A DNA stretch of 64,000 nucleotides from Mucor racemosus (lineage: Eukaryota > Mucoromycota > Mucoromycetes > Mucorales > Mucoraceae), in the NCBI GenBank assembly GCA_027405735.1, contig JAPEHQ010000002.1, positions 2,294,001-2,358,000 of the forward strand, in the 5' to 3' direction. The translations under genes were made by a program, and so were the position numbers. This document shows positions 39,198-50,642 of the stretch, piece after piece; position 1 is the first letter of the stretch, and each line of letters starts with the position of its first letter. The notes beneath the pieces are model-generated. The model was given only the letters and a program-made list of their open reading frames with translations. It ran no database searches and had not been told where the DNA came from.

Positions 39198-40754
39198 TTA
39201 AGTAGATCCTTGGGCACTAGGATTTTGACTAGGATATTTCTGTGTATCTTTACCAGAAATACTTGGTGGGGCAGGTGGTTGCATTTTGTTTACATCTATA
39301 GGTTCTTTTTTTATATATGAAAATTTAGTCTTTTTCCAATTTATAACATGTGTTTTACAACTTACTGCTGTTATTGCTGTTGGATTGGGGTTTAGGCTTA
39401 GCCCAAACAACCTTGAGTGAATGTCCTTTTATTTTCAAACCAATTTCGGCCACTTTATCTGCTGCTAATTCTGCTGATGTTCTTGTAGAAAAATTAATGA
39501 ATGCACATTTTGTTTTATGTGCAACTATAATTGATTTGATATCACCAAAAACATAAAAGAAACCCCTAGTTAAATTGTTAACCAACTTTCTCCATCTCTT
39601 TTCCCCCTTTGGTTTCTCCCTATCCTTACTGTAAATCATCTTGAGTAATTTCAGAGTCGACACCAGTAACAAATAATGTAGTCTATTTAAACAATTTTAG
39701 AATATGATTTACCAAAATTACACTGTCATAACTTACCACATTCTTATCGGCAGGTGCTGCTAATGATGATCCATTGCTACCACGAACTCGGTTCAACATC
39801 TTGGTTGCAACTGGATCATTTACACCATTATAACGATCTGTAATATTTTGTTTCAAAGTAGAATGATTTTCTCCAGGAAGTTCATGTCTATACGGGCATC
39901 CTTCACCACGCTTACATTCTCCCTTGAGGAAAAATGAACATAAATGAGCTCTGTTACGCTTATAATAAGGTTCGCTTCTAGATAATTTGCTTAAAATATC
40001 ACGACTTTCAGGTGTCAATTTAGCAGCATCGTAAATTCCTTCTCCATCTCCTCCATCTTCAACCTAGCAACCAAAATAATTTCAATGTTTACATCCTAAA
40101 TTTGTAGATCAACGTAGTTTTTTCTTTACCTTTGAAGCGAGATTTTGGGCGAAATATTGTCTATTGATATCGGTGGAAGGTGCTTCTGATTTAAGATTTA
40201 ATGCTTTATCTCTCACTTCGACAGGCAAAGCTATATATAAAAAAATCACAATTAGTAATTGAAACTGACAGTTGTAAATCTATTTTTTCTATTATTATTT
40301 TTTTACCATATTGCAAATCTAAAACACAAGTTTGACAAACGTTCTTGACCTTGGCACAAGTCTGACAAATTTCTGTCTTTTTATATCTAGCATTGGTACC
40401 AGGTAACCAACGGAAAACAGTATAAGGACGTTGGCAAATCTACAATATAACAATGTTAGCAAACGCGCGTAGTCAAATCAGCATATCCAAAACATACCTT
40501 GCACTCTTTTCCAAATGGTTGTTTAGTCTACGAATATAAAATGTTGATAATGAATAAGTTGATGCATTTTTGTTGTATATATATAACAAGCATACCATGC
40601 GAACATAAGGATTATCACCTAAACAAGTTTCACATACAATAGGGAATTCCTAGATATTTTGTAAATTAAAAAGGCAATTGGGTTTGTATCGTTTTAAGCT
40701 ACTTACAGAATCTTCCCAGCCTTGCTTATTGGGATCTGCTTTAGTTAAACTCAT
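39198..40754 (-). CDS. ECM2: Pre-mRNA-splicing factor RBM22/ECM2 (SLT11)
   Basis: Nine exons on the minus strand: 40754-40707, 40649-40596, 40527-40498, 40439-40307, 40230-40130, 40063-39737, 39682-39630, 39565-39366, 39304-39198; 350 residues. The N-terminus has the family's Cys-rich zinc motifs ([40 protein letters not shown]). A CCCH zinc finger follows ([21 protein letters not shown]), then one RRM with TTLFVTGV and [10 protein letters not shown] Pro-rich tail ends the protein. RBM22/Ecm2 sits in the activated spliceosome near U6 and the catalytic RNA core. It is the most finely split gene in the window, with one exon of only 30 nt. The last acceptor (AAAAAAAG) is the weakest splice call. 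It is head-to-head with a tiny ORF at 41001. Confidence 0.95.
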
Positions 40755-42103
40755 TTTAAACTATGTTTAAAGTATAAAAGATGAAAGGGCCTACAGAATA
40801 AAACTTTTTTTTATATTCTTTCTTGAGTGTAAATTTGATAGCTATCCTTTTAAAGGATTCAATTGGAGCAAAAAGTGACAACCACGTCATTTGAAAGCAT
40901 ATTGTCTTGAGGTGCTTATTTTGCAATAAATTAGTTATTTTATACTATAACATCGAAATAGTAAAGACCAACTAAAGTTGAAACAGGTCAGATAATGAAA
41001 ATGGCACACATTGATAGAAAAACGCTTGATTTAAACGATACCATTGTTGCAAAAAGAAGAAGACGACTTCCTCAATCTATCTCCGATGCCTCAACTCCCT
41101 CTCTTCAAAGGATTTTTATATTACTATCTGTATAACAAAGACGTATTTAAAGTATCTAATACCATTTTATTAGGGTTTTATATATTTGTATAATTTTACT
41201 TTCACAAAATCCCTTATAAATTAAGCGATTTTGCTATTTGTTCTATAGGAAGTGAAGATGATAAAATGGCGGCGTTTCGAAATTCTTCAGAAGAGGCGCT
41301 ATTAATATGAAGCTTAGAATTTGCTTTTTTTGCTTTAAATTATCAAAATAAAAAAATTCGTAGTGTCTTTGATATACATTAAAATAACTTTATAATGCGT
41401 TCGAGTTTTTGGACCTTTTTCAAAATGGTTTAAAAACTCTTCAAAATTACAAATTGAAGATTCGGGATTTGAACAAATTTATGTTTCAAAAGCTACCATC
41501 AAGGGAATACTTTAACATTTTGCATGGAAGGTTGTATTTCTTGAATAATGAAACGATCCTGAACGAGCATCTCTTGGATTATGTAATAATATAGTTTAAT
41601 ACGTATATTAATTATAAGAAGAAGTCAAGAAACTACATTTAGCCTTGTTTTTCTGATGAAAAGAAATATGTATATTGCGTTACGATTGAGTATTTCATAT
41701 TAAAATCTTGCTGCTAATCTATCTACCGTATAAAAAACTGGTAATATGCTTGTCAATATATCTTGACAGTATATCTCGTAACATCTGAAGGATACAAAAC
41801 ACACTCGCTCCAACAAATTTCGTACCAAATGTTCATACCAAATAAACCTACACATGATATAAAATCACACTTTAAACCAACATCACTGCGCCTACAACCA
41901 TGACTATTGATCAGTCAAAGTTATACTCCTAGAGTTATTTTGCATATAAACAAACTTGCTACACAAAAAGGATTAAACAACTACCATTGCAAGTATTCTT
42001 CTGACTCATATTTTGTTCAAAATGTCATTAGAACCCAGTCATGGTGGTATAAAAAACTTTTTTCTTGTCAGGATTTGAAACTTCTTCCTTATACATACCC
42101 ATC
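40755..42103. other. Intergenic, 1.3 kb, with one small ORF
   Basis: Promoter of the ECM2 gene (minus), a possible small gene at 41001-41135 and the promoter of HTS1. The AT-rich part at 41140-41600 carries no supported frame. A GATGATAAAATGGCGG stretch near 41257 precedes a short in-frame segment that could be a further exon of the small gene, but phases do not join simply. Confidence 0.4.
41001..41135 (+). CDS. Small ORF, 44 codons, basic; possible first exon
   Basis: ATG at 41001 (another in-frame ATG at 40995) opens a frame encoding a KRRRRLPQS motif and an SDASTPSLQ stretch, with codon use closer to the genes than to spacer DNA. It ends GTATAA, which could be read as a splice donor at 41130 instead of a stop. 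A candidate downstream exon at 41251-41310 has acceptable codon use but the phase does not fit a single intron. Function unknown; it may be chance. Confidence 0.3.
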   Translation: MAHIDRKTLDLNDTIVAKRRRRLPQSISDASTPSLQRIFILLSV

Positions 42104-43878
42104 ATGGCTACTCAACAACAAGAAGCAGGTCTTAAAGAACAGCTTTCACAAAGCATTGAAGCTCAAGGCCTTAAAGTTCGTCAATTAAAGTCTGCCAAGG
42201 CTGATAAGGCTGAAATTGATCAAGAAGTTCAAAATTTACTTGGTCTCAAAAAGGAATTGGCTCTTCTTGAAGGTGCTGACCCTGCTAAGAAATCTAGCAA
42301 ACCTTCAAAGACCAGCTTTACATTAAAGACTGCCAAGGTATGTACATTTTGAGGACTTTTTTTTATAGTTTAATAGCTCATTTTTCTTTGCTTGATTTAG
42401 GGTACTAAAGATTATAATGATAAAGACATGGCTATTCGTGAAAAGGTTTTCAACACAATCACCAAAGTTTTCAAGAAGCATGGTGCTGTCACTATTGATA
42501 CACCTGTTTTCGAGCTCAAGGTAATAGAACTGCCTCTTCTTTTTTATATGCATGTGGCATATAATTTAACAACTTTATACAGGAAATTCTTGCTGGTAAA
42601 TACGGTGAAGACAGTAAATTGATTTACGATTTGGCCGATCAAGGTGGTGAAGAATGTTCTCTTCGTTATGATTTAACCGTTCCTTTTGCCCGTTTCTTGG
42701 CCATGAACGGTAAAGAATATCAAAACATCAAGCGTTATCAAATTGCCAAGGTTTACCGTCGTGATCAACCTGCTATGACCAAGGGTCGTATGAGAGAATT
42801 TTATCAATGTGATTTTGACATTGCTGGTACTTACGACAGCATGATTCCCGATTCTGAAATTTTAAGAATCTTGGTTGAGGCTCTTACTAACTTGGACGTT
42901 GGTAAATTCACTGTTAAATTGAACCATCGTAAGATTTTGGATGGTATCTTTGAAGTTTGTGGTGTTCCTGAAGATAACATTCGTCCTATTTCTTCTGCTG
43001 TTGATAAGCTCGATAAATTACCTTGGGCTGATGTCAAGAAGGAAATGGTCGAAGAGAAGGGATTAGCTGTTGAAGCTGCTGACAAGATTGGTGAATATGT
43101 CAAGCACAAGGGTGGTCGTGATTTATTAGACATGTTGAAGAAGGATGAGGTCTTGATGGCCAATGCTAGTGCCGCTGCTGGTATCAAGGATATGGAAACC
43201 TTATTTGATTATTTGGAGGTTTTCGAGGTTTTAGATAAAATGTCCTTTGATCTTAGTTTGGCTAGAGGTTTAGATTATTATACCGGTATTATTTACGAAG
43301 CTGTTACTGAAAAGTCTGCTCCTCCTAAGCTTGCTGAAGGTGTTTTACCCAAGAAGAAGGAAAACGGTGAATTAGATGAATCTACCGTTGGTGTTGGTTC
43401 CATCGCCGCTGGTGGTCGTTATGATAACTTGGTTGGTATGTTCTCTGGTAAAAACAAGAAGGGTCAACCTAATCTTCAAATCCCTTGTGTCGGTGTCTCT
43501 ATTGGTGTTGAGCGTGTGTTTTCCATCTTGATGTCCAAGCAAAAGGCTGAAGAAATTAAGAGTAATGAAACTGAAGTCTTTGTTATTGCTGTTGGTGATG
43601 GTCTTTTGAAGGAAAGAATGGCCATTGCTAAGCAACTTTGGGATGCAGGTGTCAAGGCATCTTACATGTTCAAGAACAAGCCTAGATTAGATAAACAATT
43701 TGATGTTTGTGAAAAAGATATGATTCCTTTAGCCATTATCATTGGTAAGGATGAATTAGAAAAGGGTGAGGTGCGTATCAAGGATATGAGATCCAAGAAC
43801 GAAGCTCAAGGTGGTGGTGTTACCATTCAACAAGTTGATATGATCAAGGAAGTCAAGTCAAGACTTGAACAATTGTAA
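42104..43878 (+). CDS. HTS1: Histidyl-tRNA synthetase
   Basis: Exons 42104-42337, 42401-42520 and 42583-43878 encode 549 residues. Residues 5-60 form a WHEP-type helical domain (Lys-rich, with [15 protein letters not shown]). The class II catalytic core carries motif 2 ([27 protein letters not shown]), the histidine-specific ARGLDYYTG and motif 3 ([11 protein letters not shown]). A C-terminal anticodon-binding domain ends it. The enzyme charges tRNA-His. Many fungi make cytosolic and mitochondrial forms from one gene with alternative starts. The region upstream of 42104 has an in-frame open stretch beginning near 42065 and a TTGTCAG acceptor at 42070, so a longer form spliced from an upstream exon is possible but was not resolved. 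Codon use is the most biased in the window, which suggests high expression. Confidence 0.96.
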
Positions 43879-44344
43879 ATTTTTTGAATAAATACGATAA
43901 CCATGTCATTTAGAAGAATATAGAAGTTTGTTTATCTTCATTTTAAGCTGTCGCCATTTGAAATCGAAGAATTATGGATCTTCTTTTTCAGTCTTAAAGA
44001 GTTGTTTTACATGGTTTAGAGATAGTAAAGCAATATTTATAATTTGAATATATTCTGTAACATCTCAAAATTGTGATGGTATTTTTTTTTTTACTTTTTT
44101 CTAACAGTATTCAGGTTTTCTTGGTTTGACAACATGATATACTATTTTTCCTTTTTTGATGAAAAAAGCGATTCTTTAACTTTTGAGCTTTTTTAGTACG
44201 ACATATTTGGAGTAAAAATGCATCATTTCCATACTGTTTTCGATTCTGTGTGACTCTAAACAACTAAACAAAAAGTTTTCTCTTTTTCTATTTAAATGTT
44301 TGTCTTTCTTTCCTCTTTCTCTCGGGTAATTTCAAGTATACAAT
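43879..44344. other. Intergenic between HTS1 and the stress protein gene
   Basis: AT-rich 3' sequence of HTS1 followed by a pyrimidine-rich promoter tract (44270-44325). No gene seen. Confidence 0.5.
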
Positions 44345-45984
44345 ATGATAGATATACCTACAGTCGCATTAAATGACGAAACTATAACGAATCACCCACT
44401 CACAACTGAGGATCCTGTCATTAATAACCCTGAACTCCTCCAAGGACTAAAAGACATAAATAAAGTAGATCCTATAGATAAGCAAGTGCCAGCCGCGATT
44501 ATCATTGATAAAGACGACCCTAACAAGATAGACATTCATCGTGAAGATTCATTTACTGCGGTAGAAGAATTTCAAAATGTAAAGCATGATACGATAGCAG
44601 AAGTAGATGAAGACAGCGATGATGATTATGGTGAAGAACAACAAATTATTATTGATGAAAGTCCATGTAAATCCCCTCCTAAAATTATCACTTTTAATCA
44701 CGCGCCTGCTGCGACTGTTACAACAACAACAACGGTAAAAGGAGCTTTAGATATCTCTCCTATTGTAAATCCTACCTCTATTCAAAGAGAAGTTGAAGAG
44801 GAGTCAGATACAGATGATGAGCTGATTCGAATTACCGAGGCTAATCGATTTATTCCCGCGAATACGCAGCCTACACAACAACAAAGACCTCGATCAAAGT
44901 CGCTAAGAAGCCAAAGTGTATCTACTCGTCGTCAGTTGTTAGTTTTTGCCGATACCCCAACTGTAACAAAAAAATCCGATCGCATAATAGTGTCAAATCG
45001 TTATGGTGCTGGACCAGAAGGATCATTGAGCAATGATTTAAAACCAACTAGGAAATGTAGATCTTATTTAGTAGCTTGCGATTTCAGTGATGAGAGCTTT
45101 CATGCAATTGAATGGACTATGGGTACCATGATGCGTGATGGTGACAAACTATATGTTGTTACGGCTGTTAATCGTGACGATAATCCTGAAGCTGTGAAAG
45201 AGGCTGGATTATCCTTAGCCAAGGAAGTATGTTTTGTTTTGTTTTTGTTTTTTTGAAAAAAAAAAAAAAAAAATGGAGCAAGAGTAATTAAATGATTTCA
45301 ATAGTTGAAAAAGGCCTCGGATACAGTAACGGAAGAAGCAAAAAAGACATTGGGACAAATGTTATTGTTTGATGTTGAACTAATAACATATGCCATCTGT
45401 GGAAGAGTAAAAGATGTCTTGTTCAATCTGGTATTTATATTCACATGATCCTTATTTGAATTTGTTGGCTAAGTTTCATTATTTAGATTGAAGAATTGCC
45501 ATTAACCATGGTTGTCTGCGGAAGTCGAGGTAGAGGCACTGTTAAAGGGTAAAAATTTTATCATGCGGTGGCACAAGATCTACTATTTTCATGCTAAAAA
45601 ATCATTGGGTTTTTTTAGATTACTTATGGGCTCCATCTCAACTTACCTTGTGCATAAGTCTTTAGTAAGTAAAAAGGTGTATTTCCCCTTATGATTCATT
45701 TGACTGATTGATTATTTGTTTCTTGTAGGTTCCTGTAACAGTTATTAGACCTCAGAAGAAAAAGAAGGCAGCACACAAGAGACCAGTTCATGCTGTACCT
45801 CTTAGCCAAAGTAAATATGATTTGGGAATTATTATTTTTTGATATTGTATAACTAAAAGAGTATACTTTAGGTGTTCAATCAGGCCAATTAGCTGTAGAT
45901 GAAGTTAGTAAAGTAGCATCTTCAACTAACCCGGATACAAAGACTACAACCGATACAACTACAAAAACTACTGATAAAAAGTAG
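44345..45984 (+). CDS. Universal stress protein (UspA) domain protein
   Basis: Six exons: 44345-45226, 45305-45430, 45487-45548, 45619-45664, 45729-45810, 45872-45984; 436 residues. The first 235 or so residues are acidic and disordered (DEDSDDDYGEE, Ser/Arg-rich patches). The C-terminal part is a UspA domain that starts SYLVACDFSDESFHAIEW. It contains the ATP-binding signature G-2x-G-9x-G-S (GSRGRGTVKGLLMGS) and ends SLVPVTVIRP. A Thr/Lys-rich tail follows. Fungal proteins of this build are poorly studied; nucleotide binding is predicted from the motif, function is not. The gene converges on CSN3 with 85 bp between stops. Confidence 0.88.
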
Positions 45985-46069
45985 TTTTCTTCTTTCTTTC
46001 ATATAAATAGATTTGTTCTTTAATTTCACCCCTTTATTTATATTATATTTCAAAGCAACTTTTGTATAC

Positions 46070-47829
46070 TCAAGAGAATATCTTACTATCATCATCTACT
46101 GCAATATCGAAATCTTCATCATAAGAAGCAGAAGCTAATTGTCCACCATTGGCACTAAGTGTCATGTACTATATATAAAAATTAGTTTCAAATAAAATAA
46201 ATGTCTAGAAAATAATTTAGTTTACCTTTGTTTGAAAATCTCTATTTAATCCTTCCAATTTATTCATCATAGACACACGTTCATTGATAGCAGCAATGTT
46301 AAATATACGATCTTCCAAGTTGATTTGATTATTATCTTCTTGATCAATAAAATGAACCATCTTGACGTGTTGTTCAGTAATCGACATTGTAGCTGATACT
46401 TGATTTTGATTAATCATTTCAATTAAAATCAATTCTAATTCCTGGGGCGTTACTCCACCAATTTTGTCTGACATTTCATTTAATCCAACTGTAATGTATA
46501 CTTTTGTTAATTCTTTGATTATTTTACGACGAAGAGATTGTAAACATTGCTTCACTAATCCAATATGTTTATCCTATCAAATGTAAAATATATTAATTTG
46601 AGATATATCATTCACACACTTACGCACACACACTTACTGATTCAAATATAGCTGAATTTTTTGTTGCTACATCATGAAACATGTTGATATCAGTTTCAGT
46701 AAAAGCCTTTACTAAACTTAAATAAGGAGTAGCTTGAGTTCTGCAAACTTTCTCTACACCTTGAGCTGTATATTTAGGAAGTGTACGCACTTGGCCTTCA
46801 ATAATCAATGAAGCAAGTACAAATTTTTTGTAGGCTGCCACTTGAATAGCACTAATAGCTTTTTGAGTAGGTACTGAAATTGCGATAGATAAAAAGTCCA
46901 ATGCACGATCGTAATTCAAGTTACCAATATATACAATAGCACCGTAGTAATAATACTCCAAAAAGCTTTGAATGCTAATGTCATTTTTCTATATATAAAA
47001 AATCAGGTAAATGTTGCATTGCCATTTTTGCATAAATATTTACTGTAGTGTCCAAGATTTCTACGTCTTGATTTAATAAATCAAGTGGGAATCTATATTG
47101 TTTAGCTGAAATACAAGCCTAATGCTATTCATTAAGTACATGTAATCGTGAGTGTATCAATATCTTTTTGTGCTTACTCGAATAAATGGTGCATGAAGAG
47201 ATGTCAATGTATGTTGATTTGATGAGAATCTTTCGATGGCAATTTTGAATGATTGAAGAGGTAAAAGAGGCTATAATAAAAATACACTTAGTAAAGAAGG
47301 AATTGAAAGTATTAAACATGATTTTACTTGTTTCAAGACTTTAGCAAGATGTAATAAGGCTTTTCCGATGATTGAAACTAGATAAAATCCAATTAAATCC
47401 ATGTCAATATTTAAATACTGCGTAAGACTTACAACGAGCAGGTGCAGCTTGAAGTTTTTCAGGATCAAACGTTTGAATGAAATGGCTAAGCATCTCGAAA
47501 AGATGTAAGCCGTTGCTTGCTGTTGCGTCCTGACTTCTTGCTCCACTATGAAAAAGATTGTAAATAAGGCAAATAAAAGCACAATAAAAAAGAGTATTGA
47601 TTTACATGAAATACAAGTAAGGTAAAGAGTGTGTTACTGGATTCAAAACAGTTAAAGGGTCAAGACCATCAGAAGTATATGCGAGTAATTGAGCTGATGT
47701 TAACGTGTCTAATGTAGTAGCATTTTCCGAGTTGCTTTGGCCAGAGATGATAAGAGCAATTGCTTCATCAATTGAAGGTTGCTCCTTTACCTTTGATTTT
47801 CTTTCTGTAGATGATTCTGCTCTTTGCAT
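46070..47829 (-). CDS. CSN3: COP9 signalosome subunit 3 (PCI domain)
   Basis: Eight exons on the minus strand: 47829-47606, 47545-47433, 47377-47328, 47270-47178, 47118-47044, 46988-46638, 46573-46226, 46168-46070; 450 residues, against about 420 in animals. Landmarks shared with CSN3 are LTSLHAPF, LEYYYYGAIVYIGN, KKFVLASLIIEGQV, LPKYTAQGV and HIGLVKQCLQSLRRK, which enters the PCI winged helix. It ends in an acidic tail (DEDFDIAVDDDS). The COP9 signalosome removes NEDD8 from cullins and so tunes SCF ubiquitin ligases. Presence of CSN3 implies a fuller complex than the reduced one of budding yeast. It is divergent from a second, PCI-like gene at 48254. Confidence 0.92.
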
Positions 47830-48253
47830 ACGAACGATTCAAGGTTGCTTATCGTGATCAAATAAACAGACAAAGAGTGGTTTATAGAAACAATCAATTC
47901 AAAGCATTGCGAAATGTCCTCCAATGTCGCGCTGAGAATGAAAGTTGCGCTATTATTATTATTCCTTACTGATAGACTTCTCTTGTTAAATCATCACTGA
48001 TCAATCAATTGAAGCTTCAATATTACACACAAGAAATATTCGCTCGAGCAGCAGCATATAGAGGTGCTACTCATAATAAAAAAATTGGAATTAGCTTGAC
48101 ATCTTGAAGCTATAGAACGCAGTAAGACTATCATATCCTTCAAAGCATTTCACGAGAAGCCAGTCCCCATGTTGCTTTGCATTTTTCGTTCTGGAAACTT
48201 TGATTGCAATCAAAAAACCTCTTTTGCTATCAAAAAATCAGTAAAGAATCAAT
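47830..48253. other. Divergent promoter region between CSN3 and a PCI-like gene
   Basis: A 424-bp spacer that must hold both promoters. AATGTCGCGCTGAGAATGAAAG near 47920 and CTCGAGCAGCAGC near 48042 are GC-richer islands. No gene is seen. Confidence 0.5.
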
Positions 48254-49563
48254 ATGTCAAGACAACCGTTGGAAGGTTTAACTGTCAGAATTTTCGATCC
48301 TCCTAAAAACAATGAAGAAAGTGCATCTGGAAGTAGAGGTTATCGAGAATACACAGAAGTAGTTGGTATGATTTAACTGTGTATTTGGTTGTTATGCAAA
48401 AAACTAAAAATATCGTTCATCTAAATAGGTTCTGATCAGTTGAGAAACAGAAATTACAACTGGAACAAACAGAGTAAATACATTGAATTAATTACTTAAG
48501 CATTATTTTATAACAATACTTAACTTTTTACATAGAAATGTCGGCTAATGGTATTAAACAATCAACAAAGGATTGGGAAAGTGATACCCAAAGCAAGAAA
48601 GGCGAAAAAGTGCAAGATTTGTCTCTTGTAAGTCGATCTGATGGCAACAGTCAAAAGAGGTGCGATAAAGAAGATACTTGTTAGATATAAGGTTGAATTT
48701 TTATTAATAAAATTGAATAATTTTTTAGCCTACGAAATGTAAAATTGCAGTATGAATTGTGGGAATATATACAGATAAAGATAGCAGAAATTCAAAACGT
48801 ACAAGACAAGAAGAAATGGGAATCAATCGTAGATCTTTTTCGTAAGCTTCGAGAAGGTATATTCGCAAGCAAATGGAGTAAAGGAAACTATGCATTTGCC
48901 ACTGAAGGTATTCAATTTATAATGATTGGTTGATAACAACAATAATTAACAGCAATAACTAGTTTATGAATCATCTGTCGATTGTTCCATTAAAGCATCA
49001 AATTATGGAGAACTTGTCAAAAGTTTATCTACTTTAATGCAATTATATGAGTTACAGGTAAAAAAAAAAAAAAAAATAGAAAAGGGTTAAATTTAAGAGT
49101 TTTCTCACTAATGCAATTTAATCTTTAGGATTACACAAAAGCGAAACCCTATTATACCGCCTTGGATATTATATATCATACTTGCTATAATCCAAACTTA
49201 AATTTGGCAAGAAAACGTATCACATGCCTAAAAGAAACATTTACAAATGAGTCTCGGTTTGTGAAAGATTTAGTTAAATCTGTTTCTACCCAAAATTCAA
49301 TCTTATATTTCAAGTTGTATCATAATAACCCTTATCCCGCATTTAGGTTTCTCATGGATAATCGTACAGATTATATGCGTATCAAAGCTATTGCTACATT
49401 ACGAAAGGCATATTTATCAGCTTCCATTTCTTGGGTTGGCAAATGGCTTGGTATTTACCATGATAACAATGCTGTAATACAAGAATTGGGACGATTGGTT
49501 AAGCCATCTTGCATAAAGTCTGTTGATAATGTGAGGAATATTGTATACTTTACTAAAAAATGA
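48254..49563 (+). CDS. Probable PCI/SAC3-like helical-repeat protein
   Basis: Six exons: 48254-48365, 48429-48473, 48536-48659, 48729-48907, 48963-49057, 49129-49563; 329 residues. The first 95 or so residues are hydrophilic and disordered. From residue 95 the chain is alpha-helical with a WESIVDLFRKLREG opening and paired helices (ASNYGELVKSLSTLMQLYEL). The C-terminal segment (RIKAIATLRKAYLSASISWV) looks like the winged-helix end of a CSN8/PSMD8/eIF3k- or SAC3-type PCI domain. I do not recognise the exact orthologue. PCI proteins are scaffolds in the proteasome lid, COP9 signalosome, eIF3 and mRNA-export complexes. Divergent pairing with CSN3 may be coincidental. The donor of intron 3 (GTGCGA) is weak; a canonical GTAAGT 32 nt upstream would break frame. 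Confidence 0.65.
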
Positions 49564-49733
49564 ATTCTAATTGGGTAAATCGAAATACTCACACTTTGCT
49601 ACATGAAAAACACATATGATATCCCAAATCCTCCTTTAAATACATATAAATATAAATACATTGACCTCAATAAACAAATTACTTTCTTTCTCTATATATA
49701 CTTTTTTTCTTTTATATTTAAATTACATACATT

Positions 49734-50026
49734 ATGCCTGGACCTGTTACTTTATTATCAACTATCGGAGCTGTAGGCGCCGCTGGTGCTGCAGTCTATG
49801 TGACAAAAGTGCATTCACTTCAGGATGCTCAACAGGTATATACAAGTACCTGAGTATGTTATATAATTACTAATGCTCAAATTATTAATCTTAGGACCCT
49901 TCAAGAAACCATGGGAATAATGTCAAAGTAGCAAATAAATATTCTTTATATTCAAGCAACAAAAAATTACGTATAGGCCACCGAAATGACATTCATGTCT
50001 TGATGTTTGTTGTTGGTAAAGATTGA
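49734..50026 (+). CDS. Small membrane-anchored protein
   Basis: Exons 49734-49835 and 49895-50026 give 77 residues. The N-terminus is a Gly/Ala-rich hydrophobic helix (TLLSTIGAVGAAGAAVYV), followed by KVHSLQDAQQDPSRNHG. This layout is common for short mitochondrial or ER inner-membrane proteins. No family is recognised. The first exon is convincing; the second rests on a single acceptor (TCTTAG), and its last 25 residues have weak codon bias. Other acceptors would change the tail. Confidence 0.5.
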
Positions 50027-50419
50027 TTTGATGTCTTTTTGGTTTACCTTTCCTTAATTGTAAAGTATAACATATATATATATATATATATTTATTTATT
50101 TATATATTTGTAAATTTAGTAAATCTCCGTTCATATTCTTCCTCAATTACAATGATTACATCTCATGTTGTCAATTATATTAATGCATATCAAATAAAAC
50201 AAAATATTACATCAAATTACTTGATTTACAATATCACCAAATGATAAAGGATCCTTTGAATTTTAAATACCATGGCAAAATAAAACAATGAGAAATTGTT
50301 GAGATTATTCTCGGAATTGGCTTATATATGCCAATATTATGATTCTTAAAGAATATCAAGGAAATTTGTCGTTTTTTTTGGCTTTGAAACGAAATGATAG
50401 ACATGTTTTAGTCTTATCT
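50027..50419. other. Spacer with a TA microsatellite
   Basis: About 50071-50092 is a run of TA repeats, followed by TTTATTTATT. The rest is AT-rich and leads into the right-hand repeat mosaic. Confidence 0.6.
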
Positions 50420-50642
50420 CTCCAACATCATAAACATAAACATGGCCATCACTGGAACTTATTATTGCCGCCGTTTTACCCCCTTTGTCCCAAGCCAATT
50501 TATTCAATGCTTTACTAGAACCAACATAAGTACTTACAAATGGCTCCTCGGTATTTGCATTAAAATTCCATAAATTAAATTGAGTGGCTCCATCTACAGT
50601 AGTATCAAACGTATCATTAGCCCCCCTTATGATAAATGTCAA
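50420..50642 (-). pseudogene. Dynein intermediate chain fragment, copy B
   Basis: This is the best-preserved of three fragments. The minus strand reads through a last-WD-repeat region (TTVDGATQFNLWNFN, ALNKLAWDKGGK, SSDGHVYVYDVGE) that matches the C-terminal part of cytoplasmic dynein intermediate chain. One exon only is present. The splice donor that follows VGE in copies A and C (GTAAGA) is changed to ATAAGA here. The rest of the gene is absent from the window. It is probably a duplicated gene fragment, not a working gene. Confidence 0.75.

Noticed and set aside
42831..43187. 118-codon frame antisense to HTS1
   Set aside because: It lies wholly opposite the conserved catalytic core of histidyl-tRNA synthetase and follows from that gene's strong codon bias.
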